Source: Topomyia yanbarensis
Taxonomy: Eukaryota; Arthropoda; Insecta; Diptera; Culicidae
NCBI RefSeq assembly: GCF_030247195.1
Contig: NC_080672.1
Coordinates: 189,766,471-189,830,470, forward strand
Length of the DNA stretch: 64,000 nucleotides
Direction: 5' to 3'
Both the position numbers and the translations under genes were made by a program. Numbering within the stretch: position 1 is the first letter of the stretch; each line of letters begins with the position of its first letter. Below, piece by piece: positions 44,008 to 54,947 of the stretch. The notes under the pieces are model-generated. The model saw nothing but the letters and a program-made list of their open reading frames with translations. It searched no databases and was not told where the DNA came from.

Positions 44008-45644
44008 GGGTGGGGCATTGTTATATGGAAAAACGTAATCATAGCCACATCAACCGAGCACAGCACTTTTTTGGTACCTTTTGGAGTCCCAAACAACTGT
44101 GCAAAATTTGGGGTCGATTGGTGTTGACCCGGCGTGGCGCATTGCGTTTGAAATTTGTATGGAGATTAGTATGGGAAAACCTACATTTTTGCATTTTTAA
44201 TTCTACAGACTACAATTCTTATTGTAGTATGTCAACAATTAGATAGAAGTATAGTATAGCATATGCTGAACAACTTTGCCGAAGGATGTATGGTGTTAGA
44301 ATGTCTCTAAGCCAAGTTATAGCTGTTCAAATTTCGATACATCGAATTAAATGCTAAAAATCATTTTAATTGCCAACACTGCGGGTGTACCAATGGAATT
44401 TCATATAGCATTCCAAAATAACATTATACATTTTAGATTTACCACATTCGTATGTTTGGATGAATTATTCAAAAGCCTTAGCTCAATTTCATGAGCGTAG
44501 GTAGTTGAGCAATAGGGCGTAGTGAGGGTTGAGGGGGGGGGGGGACTTTCATATGTAGAAATTCGAACTGAAATGTTGTCGAGTTGGAATGTTCAGACGA
44601 ATTATTTCAAAACATTTACACAATATCCTACGCATAATAGTAACGTTGAAAAAAAACATACTGTATCCTTTTGCCTTGACTTTTATCAATAGAAGTTACG
44701 TTACAGACTGAATCAATTGATGTCGAGTTGATATATCAGAGGATTGCATTGATTATGTTTCAGTTTAATACGCACTATGATTTGATGGGATGCTCATTTC
44801 GATGCTGCTCGATCACCTGAAGCAAAAATTGATGTAGGGATCTGGTAGATTTCATGTTGAAATCCAGAAATTAGCTTCACGCCTCGTGTTCGAACAGCAT
44901 AGAAATGAGTATGCTATCAAATCATGCGTATTATACCGAAATATAATCCTCTGACATATCAACTCGACATCATTTGATTCAGTCTGTAAAATAACTTCAA
45001 GGCAAATGGATACAGTATGTTTTATTTCATCGTTACTATTATGCGTAGGACAATGTGTAAATGTTTTGAAATAATTCATCTGAACATTCCAACTCGACAA
45101 CACTTCAGTTCGAATTTCTACATATTAAAGTCCCCTCCCCCCCCCCATCACCCCTCATTATGCTCTATTGCTCAACTACCTCATGAAATTGAGCTAAGGC
45201 TTTTGAATAATCCATCCAAACATACCAATGTGGTAAACCTAAAACAAATAATGTTATTTTGGAATTCTATATGAAATTCCATTGGTACACCCGCAGTGTT
45301 GGCAATAAAAATGATTTTTGGCATTTAATTCGATGTATTGAACTTTGAACAGCTATAACTCGGCTTAGAGACATTCTAACACCATACATCCTTCGGCAAA
45401 GTTGTTCAGCATATCCTGGACTACACTTCTATCTATTTGTTGGCATACTACAGGAAGAATTGTAGTCCGTAGAATTGAAAATGCAAAAATGTAGGTTTTC
45501 CCATACTAATCTCCATACAAATTTCAAACGCAATGCGCTACGCCGGGTCAACACTAATCGACCCCAAATTTTGCACAGTTGTTTGGGACCCCAAAAGGAA
45601 CCAAAAAAGTGCTGTGCTGAAAAAACGATCATTTTGCCCCACCC
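44008..45644. mobile_element. 1.64-kb foldback element in a (CATA)n array
   Basis: Ends GGGTGGGGCA and TGCCCCACCC, flanked by TA (44006-44007, 45645-45646). The two halves are complementary almost from end to end, about 0.8 kb each (for example GTGCAAAATTTGGGGTCGAT and its complement, the poly-G/poly-C runs at 44538 and 45136). Small differences between arms show it is not an assembly mirror. No transposase. TA duplication suggests a Tc1/mariner-type origin. Confidence 0.88.
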
Positions 45645-45646
45645 TA

Positions 45647-45743
45647 ATACATACATACATACATACATACATACATACATACATACATACATACATACAT
45701 ACATACATACATACATACATACATACATACATACATACATACA
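45647..45743. repeat. (CATA)n array 2
   Basis: About 97 bp between the foldback and element A1. Confidence 0.97.
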
Positions 45744-45753
45744 AACATATCGG

Positions 45754-47152
45754 ACAACAAGCAACCGATATAAATGGAGCAGGCACGGCAAATCCGTTTG
45801 CCAGAGGTGGGTTGGTGAGGTCACCACCACCAATAGTAGCTGAAGTCACCCAGCAAGAGCAGGAGGAGGGGAAGCCGAAGCAACAGCAACAGCAGCAACA
45901 AAAACAGCCGGAGCAGAGCGGAAGGAGCTACACCCCACAAACGCCAAAGATAGTGGTAGCGAGGCACTTGGTGGAGGAGCTCCACAAGTTCGTGGACATG
46001 AGAAACAATGTCCACAAAGACATTAAGGAGATGGTCATCAAAATCCGGAAGGCGCTACTGTCTGCCGTGAAAGAGTACGATACGGCAACGCAGAGGGCAG
46101 ATTCAGCTGAGCGAGCATCCGCGTCGGCTAAGGCCACTATCCTCCTAGCCCCTCCGAAACAGGGTAAGGAGAGGCAGATTGGAGTGGAGAACACGCCAGT
46201 TCCCATAACTCCAAAGAGGACAAGATCCTCACCAGGAGAAGAAAGACCAGGCGGGTCAAAGAGGCAGACGCTCGAGGATGCTGTTGCTGCCGAAGAAAAG
46301 GACGCCACCTTACAGGGTGAAAGCTGGAGCACCGTTGTAGGTCGGAAGGAGAAACGCGGGAAACAGCAAAAAAAGAAGGAGGAGCGAAAAGGGGAGCAGA
46401 AGAGGAAATCAGAACCCTCGGCTCGTCAGAAGGCGCCTAAGGGAGAAGCCGTGCTCGTCAAAGCAAATGACGAGACTACGTACGCAGCACTGCTCAAAAA
46501 GGTCAGAGAGGACCCGGAGCTGAAAGATTTGGGGGAAAACGTGTTAAGAGTCAGGCGTACCCAAAAAAATGAGATGCTCCTCGAGCTTAAGAAGAATACT
46601 GCGACTAGTAGCTCTGCCTTGCAGGAGACTATAACTAAATCAATGGGTGGAAAGGCAGAAGTTAAAGCCTTAAGCCCGGAGATGGTAATCGTGTGCAAAG
46701 ACCTCGACGAAATAACGACGGAAGACGAGCTGAGAGGTGCTATGAAGCAGCAGTGCAAACTGGGCGAGGTGCACATGACGATCCGGTTAAGGAAGGGATA
46801 CGGAGGAACGCAGATAGCGATGATACGTTTACCGGTAACCGCTGCAGACAAGGCACTGGAGGTAGGTAAGGTTACAGTTGGCTGGTCGAGATGCCTACTG
46901 AGAGCCGCCCCACGAGTAAACAAACAAGCAGAGAAATGCTTCAAATGTTTAGGCTTTGGACATTTAGCAGGGGCTTGCAAAGGCCCGGACAGATCCAGGA
47001 TGTGCTGGAAATGCGGAGAGACGGGCCATCTTGCGAGAGACTGCACGCAGAGGCCGAAGTGCTTGCTTTGCACCCCAGCGGAAGGAAACGACCATCAGAC
47101 GGGTGGCTTTAAATGCCCAGCGTACAAGAAGGCGACTGCAGGCCAACGGTGA
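45754..47152 (+). pseudogene. A1 ORF1, start codon lost
   Basis: Same frame and almost the same protein as A2 ORF1 from QQATDINGAG to the TGA at 47150-47152, with only a few substitutions. The ATG is gone. The frame is open upstream through the (CATA)n array, which reads (YIHT)n, and into the foldback, so an open frame exists from 45533 that fuses Tyr-Ile-His-Thr repeats to ORF1. This is a by-product of the repeat having no stop in this frame. Confidence 0.88.
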
Positions 47153-49247
47153 TGGAGATAACCCAGATAAACCTGAATCACTGTGATACCGCACAGCAAC
47201 TGTTGTGGCAGTCTACGACAGAAACTATGTGCGATGTCGCTTTGATCGCAGAGCCTTATCAAGTCCCCCCTAATAACGGTAACTGGGTGGCGGATAGATC
47301 AGGAACCGCAGCGATACAAGTAATGGGAAGATTCCCTATCCAAGAAGTGGTAGAACGTTCCTATGAGGGTTTCGTGATAGCCAAAATCAACGGCATCTTC
47401 GTATGTAGCTGTTACGCTCCCCCAAGGTGGACAGTAGAGCAGTTCAGCCTAATGCTGGAGCAGTTAACCGAGCAGTTGATCGATCGGAAGCCGGTAGTCA
47501 TTGGTGGTGACTTCAACGCCTGGGCTGTGGAATGGGGCAGTAGAGTAACCAACACAAGAGGGTGTATCCTGCAGGAAGCTCTAGCGAAGTTAGACGTACG
47601 ATTGTGCAATGAAGGCTCTGTTAGTACATTTCGGAGAGACGGGAGGGAGTCCATCATAGACGTCACATTCTGTAGTCCCTCATTGACGGTGAACATGAAT
47701 TGGAGAGTATGCGAAACGTATACGCATAGTGACCACCAGGAGATTCGCTACCGTATCGGTCAACGGAACCCCGCGGCAGTACAGAGAAGGGTGACCGGCG
47801 AACGAAAGTGGAAGACGAAAGGCTTCAACAAAGACCTCTTTGTTGAGGCACTTCGGCCGAACGGCGGGACCGAGAACATGGATGCGGCTGACCTAACAAG
47901 AAGGATTGTGGCGGCTTGTGACGCCACAATGCCGCGAAAACTGGAACCACGCAACAAACGGCGTCCAGCTTACTGGTGGAACGAGACGCTTAGTACGTTA
48001 CGCGCTGCTTGTCCCAGAGCCAGAAGGCGGGCCCAAAGAGCAAGGTCGGAACCAGATAGAGAAGAGCATAAGGCATCGTTTCGGGAAGCTAGGGCCGCTC
48101 TAAAACGGGAGATCAGACTGAGCAAGTCAGAGTGCCACAAGGAGCTATGCCGAGAAGTAGACGCCAATCCCTGGGGTGACGCATACCGAGTCGTGATGGC
48201 GAAAATGAAGGGTCCGACGACGCCAGCCGAAATGTGTCCGAGCAAGCTGAAGATAATCGTCGAGGGTCTTTTCCCGAAGCACGATCCAACTATATGGCCA
48301 CCGTCACCGCACGGCGAGGAAGAAGGAACAAACATGGATCGGCAAGTGACTAACGACGAGCTAGTAGATGCATCGAAGCGCCTAAAACCAAAGAAAGCCC
48401 CTGGTCCGGATGGAATACCAAACGTGGTACTGAAAGCTGCGATCCTGGCGACATGTTCAGGATAGTGATGCAGAAGTGCCTAAACGAAGGCAACTTCCCC
48501 GAAATGTGGAAGGTCCGGAAGCTGGTGTTGCTGCCGAAGCCAGGGAAGCCACCTGGCGACCCGACCTCGTACAGACCCATATGCCTGCTGGATACACTCG
48601 GAAAACTCCTGGAAAGGATCATTCTTAACAGGTTGACGAAATTCACGGAAGGTGAGCGCGGACGATCCAAGATGCAGTTTGGTTTCCGCAAAGGAGCATC
48701 GACAGTGGATGCAATTCGGATAGTGCTCGAGAGTGCCGAGAAGTCATCTAAACAGAAGCGAAGAGGAGATCGATACTGCGCTGTGGTCACGATAGATGTG
48801 AAGAACGCGTTCAACAGTACCAGCTGGGAAGCCATCGCTGCAGCGCTGCATAGAATGAGGGTTCCCGACTATCTGTGCCAGATCCTGAAGAGCTACTTTC
48901 AGAGCAGAGTGCTACTGTACGAGACGAGCGAAGGACAGAAGTCATTGCGTGTCACAGCGGGCGTTCCTCAGGGCTCCATTCTCGGTCCAACCCTTTGGAA
49001 CGGGATGTACGATGGGGTGTTAACGCTGCAGCTGCCTAGGAAAGTGAAAATCGTAGGTTTCGCGGACGACGTGTCACTAACGGTGATGGGTGAGACACTT
49101 GAAGAAGTGGAGGTGTCGGTGACGGAGAAAATAGACGCGATCGAGAGCTGGATGAACGGGGTCAAGCTGCAAATAGCTCACCACAAGACGGAGTTGGGTC
49201 GTCGGGGCGCCTGGGAACCGGACGTCAAGCTTCACCGGAATCGCTGA
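47152..49247 (+). pseudogene. A1 ORF2, frameshifted and lacking the C-terminus
   Basis: Starts at the TGATG overlap with ORF1. Endonuclease domain intact (QINLNH, AEPYQVP, CYAPPR, VVIGGDFNAWAVEWG, SIIDVTF, HSDHQEIRY). RT begins (KKAPGPDGIP) but a 7-bp deletion at about 48449 shifts the frame; the frame at 48453-49190 continues RT with SYRPICLLDTLGKLLERI, QFGFRKGAST, IDVKNAFNS, GVPQGSILGP and VGFADDVSLT. At 49191 a ~1-kb deletion joins RT to the 3' UTR, removing the thumb and the Cys/His segment. Non-functional. Confidence 0.92.
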
Positions 49248-50291
49248 ACCGACCTCGACATCCTTCCGGGTAGCTCGTGAGTAGGCTATATCTACCGCCG
49301 GGGATTGGACCGAGTAGACCGCGTCGCAGAGCTAGCAGTGGGTCGTTGGGGCGCCGGTGAACCGGAAGTTACGCTCCAACCGGAATCGCCGGATAGACCT
49401 CAGCACCTACTGCATGGCCCGTTGAGTAGGCTAGATCCACCGCCGGAGACTAGATCGAGTAGATCGGGCGAAACGGAACGAGAGGAAGCCAAAGAGCTCA
49501 TGAAATTGTGGTGCTAAAACAAAAGAAGAATCGGTACCGGGGGAGCCTCCTTCGCCGGGGAACTCTCCGTCGGCGTAAGCTAGATCCACCGCCGGGGACT
49601 AGACTGAGTAGACCGCGACGAAATACCACCAGTCGCAGGTCGTCGGGGCATCAGCGAACCGGACGCCCTGCTCCACCGGAATCGCCGAACTGACCTCGAC
49701 ATCTGGTTGGTTGGCTCGGTTTCGGGAGAACTTTTCTCGCCGGGGAATTCTCCGTCGGAGTAGGCTAGGTCCATCGTCGGGGACTAGACCGAGTAGTTCG
49801 CGAACAAGTCTGGTGCTCAAAGAGTAAACGGCGTTGAATGGTGCGAGAAGGGAGTTGCGGTGCTAACCGGCACAAGCGAGCCGCAGGGCTCGGTGAATTA
49901 GACAGTCAGAAGTTTGCCGCTCAGACTGTACTCGTAGGGGAGGAGTACTAAGCCTCGACTCACAGCCAGCTTTCCGACTGCCATGCAGAGCTTGCCAGTC
50001 TGTGTGGATGGTAGAGAATTGGTGGTGTGTAGAGGAGTGGGGCTGTCACCCTACGGAAGAAACGAACTAGTAAGTAGTTGAATTAGAGTGCGTGCTATGC
50101 ACATAAAAACCCCTCCCCGAAGTAATGCCGTAAGGTAGTGCCGGGGAGGAATCAGGTTCTGGGCAAGAGCAGTGGTTTTTAGCGGGTCGGGTGATGGCAG
50201 CCCAAACCCGTTCCCTGACAATGGGGTTTTTGTACATTTTTCCTCACTCAGGGTTTTTCTGAATTTTTTTTACTGCTCTCAAAAAAAAAAA
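49194..50291 (+). other. A1 3' UTR with internal repeats and terminal hairpin
   Basis: Same as the A2 3' UTR (57997-59101). Contains diverged tandem units with CCACCGCCGGGGACTAGA and CCGGAATCGCCG, the hairpin at 50110-50150 (CCCCTCCCCG…CGGGGAGG) and a terminal A-run. Confidence 0.85.
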
Positions 50292-50330
50292 GATCTCCGA
50301 AACATGTCAAGTGCTATCAGATGAGAAAAA

Positions 50331-50428
50331 CATACATACATACATACATACATACATACATACATACATACATACATACATACATACATACATACATACA
50401 TACATACATACATACATACATACATACA

Positions 50429-50459
<31 letters not shown>

Positions 50460-50533
50460 CATACATACATACATACATACATACATACATACATACATAC
50501 ATACATACATACATACATACATACATACATACA
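50331..50533. repeat. (CATA)n array 3
   Basis: About 200 bp with one slip (CATTACAT near 50428). Between A1 and B2. Confidence 0.97.
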
Positions 50534-50534
50534 G

Positions 50535-51363
50535 TCTCTCGGAGTCATTATAGACGACAAGCTGACCTTCGGCAGCCATGTCGACTATACGTGCAAGAAA
50601 GCGTCGACTGCTGTTGCGGCACTATCGAGAATGATGTCCAACAGCTCAAAGGTGTGCGCCAGTAGACGTAGGTTACTGGCAGGCGTTGCCGTATCTATCC
50701 TCAGGTACGGCGGCCCGTCATGGTCAAGAGCACTGAGGGTAACCAGTTACCTACAGAAACTGGAGAGCACCTACCGCGTGATGTGCCTCAGAGTGATATC
50801 TGCCTACCGCACGGTATCACACGATGCATCCTGCGTGATAGCGAGCATGATGCCAGTCGGGCTGGTCATTCGGGAAGATGAGGAGTGCTTTGAGCTACGT
50901 GGAAATAGGGGAGCCCGCGAGCGCACCAGGGTGACCTCGGTCGCCAGATGGCAGCGTGAGTGGGACAACTCCTCGAAAGGTAGGTGGACCCACCGGCTGA
51001 TACCTAGCATATCGAGCTGGGTGGGAAGACCCCATGGGGAAGTTCACTTCCACCTGACACAATTCCTGTCAGGCCATGGCTGTTTCCGTCAGTACCTCCA
51101 CAGGTTCGGGCACGCGGAGGTCCCAGTCTGCCCGGACTGCCCAGGTGTAGATGAAACTGCCGAACACATACTGTTCGTATGTCATCGGTTCGACGTCGAA
51201 AGAAGACGTCTGTGGCTGGGACACAACCCCGGATACCCTTATTCAGCGGATGTGTCAAACGGTGGAGAAGTGGAACGCAGTCTCGGCTGCTACCATCCAG
51301 ATTGCCAGTAGGCTACAGGTAATCTGGCGAACCGAGCAACAGACGGCGGGCACGGCTAACTAG
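50535..51363 (+). pseudogene. B2 ORF2 C-terminal region
   Basis: Begins LGVIIDDKLTFGSHVDYTC, the motif after the RT palm, then VSILRYGGPSW, RWTHRLIPSISSW, HLTQFLSGHGCFRQYLHRFG and the zinc-binding CPDCPGVDETAEHILFVC. About 11 bases present in B1 are missing near 51213, shifting the frame; the downstream frame DVCGWDTTPDTLIQRMCQ…EQQTAGTAN ends at 51363. The RT active site and all upstream domains are absent. Confidence 0.88.
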
Positions 51364-51599
51364 TGATTGGTTAGCTGGAGCGAAAAAGGCCAAGCGCAAA
51401 ATAAGAGAATGAATGGTCTGTTCATGCCGAGGTAGGTTGGCGCAGCGAATGGCAACCGCGTAAGGGGTAAACCCAGCCACCCCGAAGCAAGACAGAAGAG
51501 TGAGTGTATAGGCGTATAAGTGGACTGCCTCATGCCAAGACGGGAGGGTCGTAGCGTAGTATGTTGGAACTAAGCTATCGATGCCTCATGGCGTGGCAG

Positions 51600-52045
51600 A
51601 GGAGTGAAAGGGTGAGCATCCAAGTCAGTCTCACACTGCATGTTAAGGGTGAGCATAAAAGTCAGCCTCACAGGTTGGTAGAGGCTAGCACAAAAGTCAG
51701 CCTAGCAAGGAATGAAAAAGGTGAGCACAAAAGTCAGCCTCGCATGGTATGTCAGAAGTGGGGCCTAAGAAAAATGTCCCACATGGGATGCCAGAGGGAG
51801 CGACAAAGGTACAATAGAGTGGCACGATTGAGAGTGAATCAGATGATAGGGTGAGCACCCAAGTCAGCCTCACATGGATGGGTAGGGCGAGCACAAAAGT
51901 AAGCCTAGCAAGGAATGAGTAAGGTGAGCACACAAGTCAGCCTCGCATGGAACGTAAAAGGTGAGCACAAAAGTCAGCCTCATGTGGGAGTGTTTGAGAG
52001 TGAATCAAAGTGCGATTGAGAGAGCACCCAAGTAAGCCTCATACA
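51600..52045 (+). repeat. Family B 3'-UTR short repeats (GTGAGCACAAAAGTCAGCCT)
   Basis: The ~20-bp word GTGAGCA(C/T)(A/C)(A/C)AAGTCAGCCT, or a one- to three-base variant, occurs about ten times at irregular 35-90-bp spacing, separated by words such as GGAATGA and CATGG. The reverse complement of the same array is in B1 at about 3400-3850. Confidence 0.9.
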
Positions 52046-52093
52046 GGATGTATGAACGCGTGAGTGAGAGTGAATGAGTACATTTAGTACAGC

Positions 52094-52135
52094 CATCCCC
52101 CCAGAAGTAATACCGAGAGGTAGTTCCTGGGAGGA
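52094..52135 (+). other. 3'-UTR hairpin of family B
   Basis: TCCCCCCAG-AAGTAATACCGAGAGGTAGTTC-CTGGGAGGA. The loop core AAGTAATnCCGnnAGGTAGT is shared with family A. Compensating arm changes between families support a folded RNA. Candidate RT-recognition element. Confidence 0.6.
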
Positions 52136-52294
52136 ATGATGGCGGAGCCCAATGGAGTTTAGTCGGTATTAATGGCTGGTCACCATTCGAGTCCGACACG
52201 CACCCAGTGCACCCAGTGTAGTAGATTGGACCCTACCGTTAGCACGTGTACTGGGCTAGGACATAAAGGTCTTCTCCATTGTAAAAAAAAAAAC

Positions 52295-52295
<1 letters not shown>

Positions 52296-52325
<30 letters not shown>

Positions 52326-52838
52326 CATACATACATACATACATACATACATACATACATACATACATACATACATACATACATACATACATACATACAT
52401 ACATACATACATACATACATACATACATACATACATACATACATACATACATACATACATACATACATACATACATACATACATACATACATACATACAT
52501 ACATACATACATACATACATACATACATACATACATACATACATACATACATACATACATACATACATACATACATACATACATACATACATACATACAT
52601 ACATACATACATACATACATACATACATACATACATACATACATACATACATACATACATACATACATGCATACATACATACATACATACATACATACAT
52701 ACATACATACATACATACATACATACATACATACATACATACATACATACATACATACATACATACATACATACATACATACATACATACATACATACAT
52801 ACATACATACATACATACATACATACATACATACATAC
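52296..52838. repeat. (CATA)n array 4
   Basis: About 540 bp, one interruption (CATGCATA near 52668). Between B2 and A2. Confidence 0.98.
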
Positions 52839-53540
52839 TGGGGGCAGCAGGGACAGGAAGGACAGGAGTCTAGGGGCCTAACGAACCCCCCCCCCCACAG
52901 CCCTACTGCGAGTTGGGGAGTTTTGCTAGGATATGGTGGGGCTAAGATTGGGCTCTTCTGAACCTCTAAAAAAAGCCATAACTCCGAAAGCAGCTCCGAC
53001 GAAGCGAGTCTGTGCCGCTTCTGCTAAGATCCTAAGATTCCAATAATCTAAGATCTGGGCAATAAAAGCACTCTAGCCCAACCGGAGTGCCAACCAGCAC
53101 ATCAGGATCGACGCCAGTAACATCTTGATTATGGTATACTGGCCATGGCGAACGGCAACGGACAGGACACGGATGACGAAAAGGATGGCGACTTAGGGCT
53201 GACAGGCGTGCTGTTCTACTCCCTGAGTAAGGAAGGATGACACCGACTTGAAATGGCGAGTGGGCTAACAGCATGGCTGCCTCCGTTCCAACAAAACCCT
53301 GGCAGGTCTCCGGGTACGTTCGAAACTCGCCATCATTTGGTTGGTGGTACTAGGTTCGGTTGAAGCATTCCCGATTTACGCCGATCCGGCTCTGAACACT
53401 ACTCCCCATGAGAGATGGTGTCAACCCTTGCATGACCTCACTGCTGCTTTTCGGCAGCATAGATAATCATGGGATCGCGAGAGGCGACTATGTGCAGCGA
53501 GTGGAGATAGCGGCCCGGAGTTGGGACCCAATAAAATAAA
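52839..53540 (+). other. Family A 5' UTR with a short upstream ORF
   Basis: 702 bp, with a C-run near 52886 and a 31-codon upstream ORF (53145-53240, MANGNGQDTDDEKDGD…). The same layout is in A3 (59254-59959; upstream ORF at about 59564-59659, one residue different). The uORF may be incidental or act on translation of ORF1. Confidence 0.75.
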
Positions 53541-54947
53541 ATGGAGAAACAACAAGCAACCGATATAAATGGAGCAGGCACGGCAAATCCGTTTGCCAGA
53601 GGTGGGTTGGTGAGGTCACCACCACCAATAGTAGCTGAAGTCACCCAGCAAGAGCAGGAGGAGGGGAAGCCGAAGCAACAGCAACAGCAGCAACAAAAAC
53701 AGCCGGAGCAGAGCGGAATGAGCTACACCCCACAAACGCCAAAGGTAGTGGTAGCGAGGCACTTGGTGGAGGAGCTCCACAAGTTCGTGGACATGAGAAA
53801 CAATGTCCACAAAGACATTAAGGAGATGGTCATCAAAATCCGGAAGGCGCTACTGTCTGCCGTGAAAGAGTACGATACGGCAACGCAGAGGGCAGATTCA
53901 GCTGAGCGAGCATCCGCGTCGGCTAAGGCCACTATCCTCCTAGCCCCTCCGAAACAGGGTAAGGAGAGGCAGATTGGAGTGGAAAACACGCCAGTTCCCA
54001 TAACTCCAAAGAGGACAAGATCCTCACCAGGAGAAGAAAGACCAGGCGGGTCAAAGAGGCAGACGCTCGAGGATGCTGTTGCTGCCGAAGAAAAGGACGC
54101 CACCTTACAGGGTGAAAGCTGGAGCACCGTTGTAGGTCGGAAGGAGAAACGCGGGAAACAGCAAAAAAAGAAGGAGGAGCGAAAAGGGGAGCAGAAGAGG
54201 AAATCAGAACCCTCGACTCGTCAGAAGGCGCCTAAGGGAGAAGCCGTGCTCGTCAAAGCAAATGACGAGACTACGTACGCAGCACTGCTCAAAAAGGTCA
54301 GAGAGGACCCGGAGCTGAAAGATTTGGGGGAAAACGTGTTAAGAGTCAGGCGTACCCAAAAAAATGAGATGCTCCTCGAGCTTAAGAAGAATACTACGAC
54401 TAGTAGCTCTGCCTTGCAGGAGACTATAACTAAATCAATGGGCGGAAAGGCAGAAGTTAAAGCCTTAAGCCCGGAGATGGTAATCGTGTGCAAAGACCTC
54501 GACGAAATAACGACGGAAGACGAGCTGAGAGGTGCTATGAAGCAGCAGTGCAAACTGGGCGAGGTGCACATGACGATCCGGTTAAGGAAGGGATACGGAG
54601 GAACGCAGATAGCGATGATACGTTTACCGGTAACCGCTGCAGACAAGGCACTGGAGGTAGGTAAGGTTACAGTTGGATGGTCGAGATGCCTACTGAGAGC
54701 CGCCCCACGAGTAAACAAACAAGCAGAGAAATGCTTCAAATGTTTAGGCTTTGGACATTTAGCAGGGGCTTGCAAAGGCCCGGACAGATCCGGGATGTGC
54801 TGGAAATGCGGAGAGACGGGCCATCTTGCGAGAGACTGCACGCAGAGGCCGAAGTGCTTGCTTTGCACCCCAGCGGAAGGAAACGACCATCAGACGGGTG
54901 GCTTTAAATGCCCAGCGTACAAGAAGGCGACTGCAGGCCAACGGTGA
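53541..54947 (+). CDS. A2 ORF1: gag-like nucleic-acid-binding protein
   Basis: 468 residues from the ATG at 53541. A Gln-rich stretch lies at about residues 35-55, a helical segment at about 60-115 (HLVEELHKFVDMRNNVHK), a basic, charged middle (KKEERKGEQKRK) near 210-230, a folded region at about 235-385, and three zinc-binding clusters at the end: CFKCLGFGHLAGAC, CWKCGETGHLARDC and CLLC…H…C. This is the R1-clade ORF1 pattern. The product binds element RNA in the ribonucleoprotein that is imported for target-primed reverse transcription. The stop overlaps the ORF2 start (TGATG at 54945-54949). Open and apparently intact. Confidence 0.95.
   Translation: MEKQQATDINGAGTANPFARGGLVRSPPPIVAEVTQQEQEEGKPKQQQQQQQKQPEQSGMSYTPQTPKVVVARHLVEELHKFVDMRNNVHKDIKEMVIKIRKALLSAVKEYDTATQRADSAERASASAKATILLAPPKQGKERQIGVENTPVPITPKRTRSSPGEERPGGSKRQTLEDAVAAEEKDATLQGESWSTVVGRKEKRGKQQKKKEERKGEQKRKSEPSTRQKAPKGEAVLVKANDETTYAALLKKVREDPELKDLGENVLRVRRTQKNEMLLELKKNTTTSSSALQETITKSMGGKAEVKALSPEMVIVCKDLDEITTEDELRGAMKQQCKLGEVHMTIRLRKGYGGTQIAMIRLPVTAADKALEVGKVTVGWSRCLLRAAPRVNKQAEKCFKCLGFGHLAGACKGPDRSGMCWKCGETGHLARDCTQRPKCLLCTPAEGNDHQTGGFKCPAYKKATAGQR

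Larger units (their letters stand above)
45754..50291 (+). mobile_element. R1-clade (Waldo-like) element, family A, copy A1
   Basis: Near-identical to A2 but lacks the 5' UTR and the first two to three codons of ORF1, starting directly after the (CATA)n array. It carries a 7-bp deletion in ORF2 (near 48449) and a ~1-kb deletion at 49191-49193 relative to A2 (56995-57996 missing, with the trinucleotide GAG at both breakpoints). The 3' UTR ends in an A-run at 50280-50291; 39 bp of other sequence then precede the next (CATA)n array. Confidence 0.93.
50534..52293 (+). mobile_element. 5'-truncated R1-clade element, family B, copy B2
   Basis: Starts inside ORF2 directly after (CATA)n and ends with an A-run (52283-52293) followed, after CTT, by (CATA)n. 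Matches B1 (3156-4676 minus) through ORF2 end and 3' UTR, with about 230 bp more at the 5' side. A different family from A: the proteins align but differ widely. Confidence 0.92.

Noticed and set aside
46426..47073. 215-residue minus-strand frame repeated in A1, A2 and A3
   Set aside because: Shadow of ORF1 on the opposite strand; follows from its codon usage and is identical in all copies because the copies are.
51600..52045. GTGAGCACAAAAGTCAGCCT repeats considered as a CRISPR array
   Set aside because: Spacers are related to each other and irregular in length, and the array lies in a retrotransposon 3' UTR present in two copies.
52172..52873. Long (YIHT)n and (MYVC)n reading frames in the CATA arrays
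   Set aside because: Translation of a tetranucleotide repeat in all frames; no independent coding evidence.
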